The notes beneath the pieces are model-generated. The model was not told the origin of the DNA. It made no database searches and saw only the letters and a list, made by a program, of their open reading frames with translations. DNA of 64,000 bases from Rhyzopertha dominica (Eukaryota > Arthropoda > Insecta > Coleoptera > Bostrichidae). Positions 22,501 through 34,500 of the stretch are shown here, one piece after another. How positions within the stretch are numbered: position 1 is the stretch's first letter; the number at the start of each line of letters is the position of its first letter. Both the position numbers and the translations under genes were made by a program. The stretch covers positions 21,976,245 through 22,040,244 of the forward strand of contig QCXZ01000086.1 of the NCBI GenBank assembly GCA_025024175.1, read 5' to 3'.

Positions 22501-25500
22501 TCTGCAAATTCAGGTACTAATAAACAAGCGACTCGTTGAAAAAAAAGGATATTTTTCAGGCAATGGTAAATTTCGTTACTCCCCTGGCCTTCAGTTCGTC
22601 TACAACTACGCAGTGGACGTGTCTTCCCTTTTCCAAGGCACGAGCAAGAACGAGTCCCGGATTCACGTGGACGCCACTGTCTACCTCGACTTCATAACTC
22701 AATGCGAGGGTCTTCTGACCTTGTCCGACGTCCGGTTGTCGGAAGATGCATCCGGCGACGATCACAAGAACAACCAGGAGTTTTACGACGCCCTGACGGA
22801 ATTCAATCTGAGATTCGCCTTTACTGACGGCATCATCATGGAGATATGTCCGGGTGACGAGGAGAAGAGTTGGGTATTGAATTTCAAAAAGGGCGTGCTG
22901 TCTATGATCCAGAACTCAATGAGGAGGTTTGATTTGGATTACGAAACTGAAGAGCTCGATGTCAGGGGGCTTTGCAAGACATCCTACAGAGTGAGAGGAC
23001 CTAAAGGAACGAGTTTACTGATAGAGAAGGAGAAGAACCTGATGTCGTGCAAGGGTAGGACCAAGTTGCACTCTTTCGTTCAGTCCACGCCGTACAAGTT
23101 CAAGCCGGTAAGTCGTTCTCTAATTTTTAACTCGCTTCGCTCCGTGGTTTGGACAGGCACCATGCGAAAGACTGATGAATCCAAAACGACTAGTCAGCAT
23201 TCGGTTAACAGGGGCGTAGCCGTTAGGGAGGGCACTATCACTGTTTCCCCAAGAGAACGTAAACAATCAATATGGATGAGGATTCATATTTATATCGTTG
23301 TCCCCTTTAGAAAGTCTAGGTATTTCTGCGGCTAAGCTGCCATCTTCAGCAGAAGCTAAAGTAAGCTTCTTAAAATGTTTGGCTGGATTTAAGATATTTT
23401 CTTCACCGAGTTTTCAGTAAATGTGGATTCAAGACGACATAATGATTCATTCAACGCAAGCGGCGTTGATTTCTGAATTCTTTGTGCCGCCTTTTTAAAA
23501 CTGCTGCCAAGCTACAACATGCACGGCGAGCACGATAGTACTGAAGGTTGCAGATCAAGTTACAGTCACGAAATTGATGGCTTTGTAAAGATTTTCCAAC
23601 AATTTACGGTTCCATTTCTATCTCAATGGTAAGATATAACAATAATTATTAGTATAGTAGGCTTGTGGTAACCTCTACAGTTTACACCATTGCAATGTGG
23701 AAGCTTTGTGTAGTGCAGCTAACGTTAATACCACTTAGTTTGTGATTTTATCATTGCGGCAAGCTAAAAACATTTTTCAGTCCATCATAACACAATTATT
23801 TAACATGCTTACTGTAGTCACAACCTTAAAAATACGAAACAGCTTAAAAGTTATACGAAACCGTGTCAGCCGTGTTAGTTCCGAAATGTGAGCCTTCTGC
23901 AACCTTAAAGTTACACAAAACACTACAGAATATGTTAAAAATACAAACTCCCACGTGTTTTTTCATATTAAAACAGATGACAATTATACGTCAAGCAATT
24001 GCTGTGTTCACCTTCCTGAGAGGCTGCAAACTGATTTAATCGGCAATTTCCATAAGCGCCCTGGATACATGAATCATTTATAGAAACCTTGTACTATGTG
24101 AATTTCACGTTTGATTGAGTCACTTATCCGACTAGTTCGAACAATGCAGAATCGTACCTAGTATCTTTATTTTTTTACATAAAGATGCTTTCAAATGCGT
24201 CCAGCTTCATGTTTTTAGCAACTGGTTTTACTAATTTTAGGCTATTAGAAATTATAGGATGAGCTGTGTCTTTAATATCTTTGAGACTTTTATAGATTTG
24301 TTTGGAAACCCACCGATGCATGACAACGAAATTTCTTTCTTATCCTGAATGTAGTTCTAATGACACTCCAAATCTGTGCACCAGGTTATTGACGAGAATT
24401 CATGCCACAGTCGAGGTATTGCATAGGTTTGTGGCTAAAGTAATCTATCGCCATTTATTGTCGTGGGCTGTGGTTTTGTTAGACCCTTGGCGGCTGCGTA
24501 GATTGTACACCTGAGGCACCATGTCTATAACATCTTCTCGACAATGCGTATACCCAGTAGAATCGTTCACATACTTTTACCAGGGTGTTGTTTACGCCCA
24601 TGAGAGTACCTAATGCTCTTCCTTGGCTACTACAAACTGCACGGTGACAAAGAATCTCGATTAGCTTTGCTATATGATGCTTGCCTGTACGATGCTGTAC
24701 GTTCGCATCATACTGTTGCAGTCTCTCCATTTAGCTAACAACCTGTCCCTCTGGATTTTTCAAATGCAGCAGTGTAGCATGGTCAAGTCAGATAGGAACT
24801 TGAGTCATGATCAGTGACGTAGCTCATTAGCAGAGACACGGTTTTTTCCCCAGAACCCACATAATGGAGCACACCCCTAAGAACCTCATCCTGCGCCATA
24901 ATAACCATCACTTGTCAATTTTGAGAGAGCAGTCACGCAACTAAATCCAGTTCGGAAACCTAACTGAAAACAAGAAATTATCTGCTGCTCCTTAACATAC
25001 TTCCGCATCTAGCCTTCTATTGCCCTTTCCAAAATCTTCGATAAAGTTGGTAAAATACTTATAGGTCTCAAATCTTTAAACTGTTTTGGACAGTTAATTT
25101 TAGGTACATGCTCTCTTCCAGCAGGAGGGAAATGTGGACCTTACTATGCAGATATTAATGATGTGTGTGATTCTTGGAAGCAAAAAAGGAACACACAATT
25201 TAATAGTAGATAAAATATGGTTGCATTGGTCTTAATAGCTTCAATAACTCTAAGAACATGTATTTCATCAACCTTTTTAAAAGAAAACTTGGAGAGGAAT
25301 TGTGTACATATTAATTAAATCACGATTATCATCATCAAATGTAGGCAATGAATTAAGACAAAAATTGTTTATTTCTTCAGGCCAATCGATACTCTTACAA
25401 CCCTTGATATTAAGCTTTTAAAGGTTAGACCACACATTTTGTACATTACCTTGATTAAAATACTCATGCTTCTCCGTCTTTACTGCTGTGTTAATTGTAT

Positions 25501-28500
25501 TCCTAAGTTTTTTATACTCATTCCAATGTTCCCTACGCCCACTTCTTTTGAATCTTGCCAAACTTTTATCACGAATCACACTCATATTCTTGATAAAATT
25601 AGTTAACCACGGAGCATAAGGTTTTGAAATTTTAGATGTTTTAAAAGAAGCATGGATAACTAGCAACGTTTTCAAGTTATTTACAAATAATACCATCTCA
25701 TCCACACTCTCCATATGATATATATTACGCCATGGTAACGACCTTAGAAGTGAATCAAAATCTGCGTACATGAAGAGTTTAAAAGAACGATACTTGACAA
25801 TACGCGTATCTGATTTAGGTTTTTGTACCCATATTGAGCAGCGCATTAGCTCCATCCAGGTTATCTTCGAATAGGCTGCGCATTACCGGTTTCTTTCGAA
25901 AGAATATACATTATTGCGCCATCTATCCATTAACCATTTGCACAATGTCCTCGTATGTTTACAAATGAGATATGACTTTATAATAATATATTGTTTTTCT
26001 ACTTTGTCCGGATAAACTTATCCTAACAACAACTTTTTGTTCAGGTTTAGGCATTCTGACGTTGAGTTGTGACTGTGAAAGAAAGTATTTCGCGCACGCC
26101 ACTGCACCTGTTGGTATCGCAACCATCCCCTGTTTCTGTTGAGGAAAATTAACGATCTGNTCATCTTAAAACGTTTTCTGTGTTTTTTTTAACGGGGCCA
26201 TCCGTGATTGATACGTGTTTATGAACGAGCCGTTGATTTCACGGTAACGTGGCGTTGTAATAATCGGTTAGCGGCCAAGCTAATTGTTCACGTAATAAAA
26301 CCGTTGTTTTCAGCGGGCGGTGGCAGTTTTAGATACAACAGATTATAGCTGCAGTTTGCCCGGTAATCCGACAGGATTACCCTTTGTGTACATAATTTAA
26401 TGAAGTTGAGAGAAAATTGTTTATTACAGTACACTAACTTTCTCTGTAAATGTTGACCGCACTGCTCGCCTGTGTAAAGTGTTTAGAGATAAGCGTAATC
26501 CCCAAAAGGGTACGGCTCTGCGTTCCAGGTTTCGCTACAATATACAAAACTTTGGCAGCAGGTAGCTCACTTGTACCGTAGATATAAAATGTGTTTACAT
26601 ATGTTTGATTGAATATCAAACTGGTAAAAGCCACCGACGTCGTCCTTAAAATGCAAATACCCAGAGTAACCATACCAACAAAAATTCTCATATTTCAGGC
26701 TGACCAAGATCCCCTCCTCCTGAAATCTTCGAGCGTATGCCAGCTCTCTCTCGACCATTACATCTACAACGAGATAGCCTGCGAAGAACGCTACGTTTTC
26801 CAACCGTTTTCCAACGGCGACGCGAGTGCTTCAACGACAATCAAGCAACGGCTTATCCTGGAAAAAGAGGTTAACGCAACCGTGACTGTAGAGGATGAAG
26901 TAACCAGAAGAACGTCGCTTTCCTTTGACCATCTCCCAACACCGAAGCCCACCTCAGGAGAACTGAAGACCTCACGCGAGTTAATCAAAGAACTGTGCAA
27001 GATGAACGAGGAGGAAGAGCAGGCAGAATTTTCTGATGTGTTCACCCATTTCATACATACGTCTAGATTGTTGTCGTATCCAGCGTTGTCAGCTTTGTAC
27101 AAGCACTCATCGACAATTTGTAGTACTGGAAGGAAGCACATGCTGGACGCTCTTCCTTATATAGCAAATGCACCATCGGTTACCTTGATGAAAGATATAA
27201 TACTGGGCAATGGTGTAGCCAAAAGCGATGCTGATGACTGGTTGCTTACTGTTGCTCTGATTAGACGACCAGATTTGGAAATGCTCCAGTCGATGGCAGA
27301 ATTGCTGAGTAGCAATCCAAACGATCCCTCCATTGAGCTGAGTATCTCCTCCTTGACGAGGTCTTACTGCTTACAAAATCAGGAGTGTGGTGATCAAGAC
27401 GCTGTCGGGAAAATCCTTGAAATACTCCAAGAAAACGTTATATCAAACTACAAAACAGACAAGAAGAGTAAAGATGCAGAAGACATTGTAAGCAAAAAAT
27501 AACTATATGTAGCTCTAAAACCCACTCTGTTTTGTTATTTTTAGATTATCGTAGCACTGAAGGCGATCTCAAATATTGGTGTCGTGAAAGAAGACTTCGT
27601 GCAGCAGCTCCAAGAGATAATTCTCGATACGAGAGCAGAAGTAGCCGTGAGAATCGCTGCTGTAGAAGTATTTAGACGCTTACCTTGCGGCGAATACAGG
27701 TCCTTTTTCGAAGAGTTCTTCAGGAACCAGGACGAAGACGCCGAGGTCAGGATAGCGGCCTACCTTCAGATTATGCGTTGTCCGAACTACGTGGTCGTCC
27801 AAACGTTGAAGCATTGCCTGGAAGTGGAAGAGGTCAATCAAGGTTGGTTTAGCGGTCTGGGGTAACAAATTACACCCGCAGCCTCAGACTTAAGGGCTGT
27901 TTATATTTATTAATTGGAACGGTGTTTGGTTTCAGTTGGCTCGTTCATTTGGAGCCATTTGAATAATATATTGAAGTCATCAATCCCTAGCCGCGTTGAG
28001 ATCCAGGGCCTGTTGTCGGACAAGGATCTCGAAGCGAAGTTCAGCAGCGACGTGCGGAAGTTCTCCAGGAATTTCGAGGGGTCCACGTTTTTCGAAGAGT
28101 ACAATATCGGTAAGAAGGAACTACAAAACGAATATACGAAAAATGAAGTTGTAAAAACGGTTACGTTCGATTTCACTAATTTTTTAGCTAAATGGTTTCG
28201 AAGGAATTTTCTGTCAATTAAGTAGCTTGGAAATAAGCTGATTGAACGTATGTGCTTTGTCTCACTTGATTTATCAGATAACTCTGACGATCGTTTCGAC
28301 CACACGCTCATTGTCAACGAGATAACAGCGTTATACTAAATGTGCAGAATTTTGTTTACGTCCCCTCTTTTTTACAGGGGTTGTAAAGTACAATTTTAAA
28401 ATTCACTCGCCTGGATTTTGAAGCCCGACTTTATAATTTCTTGGCAATATCAAAGGCGTACTACACGTGGGAATTTCTATTTGTGTATTTGCCAAATATT

Positions 28501-31500
28501 TTTTCTGATGCTGAGCTTTTTTAGTTTCCAAAAGTTCTAAAAGGTTCAGTTTTATCTTTCCTTTCGCAATGGAAAACTTTGACGTCGCTTTCATCTAAGT
28601 AATGTTTATTTTTTATGCAATGGTCAGCAAAACCTGTTGTGCTTTTGTTTTGAAATTATATTCGCAAAATGTTATTTAATTCTATTTTAAATAGCTCTAC
28701 CTATATCATGTCACATTGCATGCATTTTATTTGGTAAATGACGTTTTTGTTCAATTTATTGTATTTTGGCTTATTGTTAACTAGAAGATCTCCCAAATTG
28801 CACAAATTGCTTTTATTCCGAGTCTATTCAGCCTATTTTTAACACAAACACTAATTCCTTTGACATAATTTACTGCGGCGAAAATATGTTCTTTTCCATT
28901 GATGTTAGCATTGTACAGCATTCTTGGTACTCTAACTTTATATTGCTTCGGTCCACAATTTTTGTGTCATATCCATTGTTAAATTGTTTAATTGTCGTCA
29001 ATTCTTTTTCGAAACTTTCTTTTCTAAGTGGTATATTTATTAATCTGTTTATTAAACTATAAAACACGGAATGCTTAATCTGTAATGATTGATTTGAGGA
29101 AGCCGGGATTATAACATCTGACTGTATTGGTTTTTTATAAATTTCTAAGTCAATTTTACTATTTTTTACCGATATTGATAAGTCCAGAAAATGAAGAATT
29201 CCATCCTTTTCTTTTTTAGGGTAAACTGAATCTTTTTATTTATTGTATTTAAGAACTTTAAGAATACATCCGACTGCCTGTCAGTTCCCGTCCAAATACA
29301 AAAAATATCATCAGCATATCTGGTCCGGAATAATACATTTTTAATAATTTCATTTTTCTTTGTAAAAAGCTTCTCTTCGAAATTTGACATGAAAATTTCG
29401 GCCAAGACTGGAGACAGGTGAATCCATTGGCAGTCCATCGTCTTGCTTGTAGAATGTAACTCTGTAACTCTACTTTGACAGATTATTAGATACTTGCATA
29501 AAATTGCGCAAGACATGCTTTGTCATGTACGCCATTATAACGTATACCAGTTTTCTCTTATAAACCGTACTTGCCCCCTAGTTATTTTCCCTAAATAGTA
29601 AAATATTAATGGTGTGTTTAATACTATTGTGCAAAATTTAGCTGGAGGTAAGGCTGCATAATTAACATTTTCACAACGTACTCTAACTATATCATTTACG
29701 CTATATAATAGCTTCAATATCGCTGTGTAAAATTTTCAATTGGTTGTGCAAAATGTGTACAAAATTACGCATTTGTTATAGAAGAAGCGGCATCTATTTG
29801 GTTAACAGAGTTTNGATGCAAATTCCATTATCTATGCTAGGTTATAAAAGTAGTTATTTACATGCAAGATTTTTTACAGGCCGTCTTTGAGTTTTATTAT
29901 TGCATTTTTCGTTTTGTTATTTTTTTTAGTTAAAAATGGACCCTCTCTTCGCCAGTGCACAGCCCCTAAAAATTAACACATCATTTGATGTTTTAACAAA
30001 ATTATGGCTCGTTTAAATAAGCGGAAAAAATTATTTAATTTGTATACTGACATTTTTAACAACATACCGTGTTTTAATTCGAGCTGATAATGCTTTTTTT
30101 GCATTCCTAAAACTAGGATTAAACAGATTGGCTATTATAACATACTTTTCAATTATGTTTTTCAAATGTCCACCCTACCTATGCAACAAAATCACTTTTC
30201 GTACTGCACTCTTTGAACACTAGGTTTCGTGGACTCTTGTCACCACCTAGACACTACACTGCTTTATTCACTCGGTCTTTTACCTACAACATCTACAAAA
30301 TATTTAATAGTATTCCAATTCAGATAAAAGAGTGCAAAGTTTTTAAATTTAGATCAGAGTATCGTCGTCTTTTGATGTCTCGCCAGTTCTCGTGAATCCA
30401 GCATCCTCTTATTTGTCAGCTTTGCATTGAACCCATTGCTTTCTTGCATTGCGTTTTCCCTGTAATTATGTCCCGTCTATAAACTGTTTATTTCTTTTCT
30501 AATAGCGCGGTCGGAGAGACCAGCACTTTGGGTATTTTGTAATTAGATTGTGTTTTTTTTCTGGACTAAGATTAGAAATCAGGTTTCCTGCCTTCTTAGT
30601 CCTTTTTGTAGTAGCGCCAACTATTTGTCTTAATGTAATATATAATCCATCTGAATGTAAAGTTTTATGTTGACCGCTACCACAAATAAATTTATATTAT
30701 TATTATTATTATATTATTATAACAGTTAGTGGGTGGATTTTTATTAGCTACAACCAATTTTTTAAAATTTTAATATTTTTCTCTATGCAATACGAATTTA
30801 GAAATTTTGGTACCTGCTTAATATGTTCAAGCCGCTGTATCGTACGAAGAAGGTTGGCATATAATTGACCACCTAAGGGTAGAGAGGTAGGAAGGGCAGC
30901 CCAGGTCCAGGTCCTGCCCATATGCAAATAGTACTTAAAATTTGTGGGAAATTAATTAAAAAAAGTTATGCGTCGATCAGGAATCGAACTCGGACCTCTT
31001 GGTTTACGTCTTTTCAATCAAGGCGAATTTATATTTGTAACTGTGTTTGTTAAGTGCGTCGAGAAGTCATGCAACGTTAGATTTCTTTAAACCAAAATTG
31101 CAGAGCCAATTATTTCGAGAACAGTGTAACAAAGCGATTTTTCACAAAATACAGGGTCCGCCACCTCAAAACTCCCCAGGCTCGTATTTCTTTATTTTTA
31201 GGTACAACCTTAAGTTATATGTCAAATTGTAGGTCTTTTTAAACTCTTTCAAGATAGCTTAGTGGGTGTCCAAAAAATTTTTTTGCAGATTATCATATTT
31301 TGTATTTAAAGTTAATTTTTGTCAATATTTTTTAACCTTACCCCGTATAATAAATATTGCTTCATAGTTGAATACCGACTTTTGTCTTCTACAATTCGTG
31401 TCATTACCATGTATGCATAATTTTTACTCTTTCTTAGTGAAAAACAAGAAAAACTAGTCGCCGCCATGTTCTTTATATGATTGTTCAGAATATTTAAGTG

Positions 31501-34500
31501 TTAGTTTAGTAGCTTATTACGGTACAAATTGTGCCTACATGCCCATCGCTGCACACAAAACCCCAAAATTTTAAGTAATTTTTAAATAAATCAAATACAA
31601 AATTCGTTCTAAAGAGAGAGAGGCTAGAAAACGAAACCCTGCGACGAGGCTAGTGCGCGATGTAGAAAACCAAACTAGCCTCATCGCAGGGTTTCGTTTT
31701 CTAGCCTCTCTCTCTTTAGAACGAACTTTGTTCTTGATTTATTTAAAAGTTACTCAAAATTTTGGGGTTTTGTGTACAACGATGGGTATGTAGGCATAAT
31801 TTATACCATAATAAGCTACTAAACTAACATTTAAAAAATTGCAAACAGCCCTATAGCAGAACATGGCGGCGACTTATTGTTCTTGTTTTTCACTAAGAAG
31901 GAGTCGAAATTACGGATATATGGTAATAACACAAATTCAAGAAGACAAAAATCGGCATCCAACTATGGAGCAATAATTATTATACGGCGTAAGGTTAAAA
32001 AATATTTACAAAAATTAACTTTGTTTGCGAAATATTACGATCTGCAAAAAAATTTTGGACACTCACTATGCTATTTTGAAAGAGTTCAAAAAGACCTACA
32101 ATTAGACATCTAACTTAAGGTTGCACCTAAAAAAACAAAGAAAATACGAGCCTGGGGAGTTTTAGGTGGCGGACCCCGTATATTGGCTAACTACCACAAG
32201 AAAAAATATAAAACAAATACTTTATTGGTTGAAAACCGAAATCTTAACGAAAGCTTTGAAGTACTCTTGGTACATATATGATCTGCGACTGGGAAAAAAA
32301 TTTCTCTGGTCTCATCGCAATCGGATCGTTCGAATGCGCGTTTTAACTCAAAATACCGAGTCTCTCCATCGTTTCTGTATTAGTTCCGCTTACGAGTGCG
32401 AGACAAACGACCGCGACATTTGTCGGTGCAGGTGCAGCCGCATAGGTTTTGTTCTTGGGAGCAATAGCGGCCCTCATAACGACCCTGTCTGACGTGCACC
32501 TATTTCCAGGCGCTAACTACGAGAGTAATGTTATATTTTCACCCTCGTCGTATATCCCGAGGACGGCAACACTCAACTTGACTGTTGATATATTCGGCGA
32601 ATCCATCAACTTGTTAGAGGTATGCCGGCTGTTAAATGTGCGGCGATCGTCTCTTATTTCGGCCGCTTTTCAGCTATACGGGCGGCTGCAGGGATTCGAA
32701 CACTACTTGGAATCGATCTTTGGACCCGATGGACCGCTGAGCGCTAAGAACGTACAGGAGAAGATACCGAAGCTGAGATGGGCACGGCACACTGGATTGC
32801 AAGAGATGATTAAGTCGAAAGTGGAAAGTTTCAAGGGAGTTCTGGATAACAAGTTCGGGGAACCGAAGGTGTCGCTGGGTCTCAAAGTTTTCGGAAACGA
32901 ACTGAAATACGCCTCTTATGACGGCGACGATCAAATAAAGGCTGCGTTGGCTTCCTTGAATCCCATAGATCACCTAACGCGACTCCTGTCCGGAAAGGTG
33001 GGTAGCTAGTGTACCTATTTCATGTCAGGTCATACATCCTACTTCTTTGCAGGAAATCAACTACAGCAAAGCTGCCATGTTTTTAGACACCAGCTACGTC
33101 GTCTCAACGGGAGCCGGGCTTCCGTTATCACTAAACGCAGTGGGCACATCTTCAGTTAATCTCAAGTTATACGGCTCGCTGAAGATGCCTAACTTCGCAG
33201 CAACGAAAGAATTGGATTTGATTGGCAATATACACCCCAGCGTCGCTCTGGATGTGATCGGTTCTATGGGCATAGACGCCTACTACGCAGAAACCGGGAT
33301 AAAACTGAAGACGAATCTGTACTCCTCAAGCGCGATTGAAGGTAACGTGAAGATCAGGGGAAGCAAGCTAGTCAGTGTCAAACTGAGTGTACCTAGAGAA
33401 ACGACGGAGATTATCGGAGCTAGGTGAGTACAATTTTCCTCTCTTCGAAGTCCACACTCCTTTTTCCTGTAGATCAGAGTTGATAGTGGTCAAGAACGAA
33501 ACGGACCAACGCCAAGCCGGACTGGAATCGAAGACAGCCTCGAATTCTCTGTGCTCCTGGCCTGCAGTCGAAAAAACTTTAGGACTGAAGCTGTGTGCAG
33601 ACTACCACTTCATCAACGTAACAGGCGTACCTTCAGCTCCGTACTCTATAATGGCCGGACCAGCAGGTTTTCGCATCTCCCTCCAGAAGGTCGATCCTTC
33701 GGCGAAGACCTACCTCTTCGAGTATAAATGGACAGAATTCTCGAATTCCAGCGTGATCAGCGTCACTCTAGAAACGCCGGGTTCCAGTTTCAGAAGAATA
33801 GTAGGAGCGAATCTAACAATAGACAAGGAGAGCCAGAATTTGACGGTCTTACTACAGTCAACAGAAGGGACGTTTCTAGCTAGAGGGAAGTACAAGAACA
33901 CACCGGCGAACAAGCATCTGCAGTTAACTTTGGACATAAACAACAAACAGCATCTGAACGCGAGTTGTTCGTTGCATCAGGAGNACATCCGTCACGGATT
34001 CACGTACTACCCTAAGCTGTACCTAGGGGTCAACGGAGAGAGGGTCGCGGAATTAAACGGTAAGTGAAACTACGTTCTGGTGTCTTGTATGTATTAACCC
34101 ATACATTAAGTTTTCTTTTAATGACGTGCAAAGTATCGTCATATCTTGAATACTACCATTCAACATTATAGTTTACAGAGAAATGAAAGGTATTGGAAAT
34201 GATTAAAAAGAAAACAAGATACCTATTAGCCATTCTTTATTTCAGCATTCACCGTCCCCCACTTCCTTATTTGCTATAAAAATTGCAGGAACCCTAAAGT
34301 CAGTCACCAAAAAAGGCGTGTCCCAGTACGACGTAAATTTAGAATTCCAAACTAAAAGGCTAGAATCTACGTTATTCGGCTATATATCAAAAACAGATGC
34401 GATGGTTGCGACTAATCTAAAGCTAGACTATAAATTCGTCAACACAAAGAAGCACAGAGTGGCTTTCGACTTCTCCCTGGCCAACAGATCCTCAAGAAAC

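Larger units (their letters stand above)
19705..22559. other. apolpp intron 2: AT-rich, LINE-like tail, (TA)n, miniature hairpin
   Basis: Holds a (TA)n run at 20402-20440, a LINE-like 3' end at 20990-21150 (ending aaataaatcatattattatt) and a 111-bp inverted repeat at 21605-21715. The rest is unremarkable AT-rich DNA. Confidence 0.55.

Noticed and set aside
30965..31010. A functional tRNA gene on the minus strand
   Set aside because: Only the T-arm-like block is present; no acceptor stem, D-arm or anticodon arm could be formed.
31877..32113. 78-codon frame in the palindrome
   Set aside because: Falls wholly in one arm of the fold-back element and has no domain; its counterpart in the other arm is not open in the same way.
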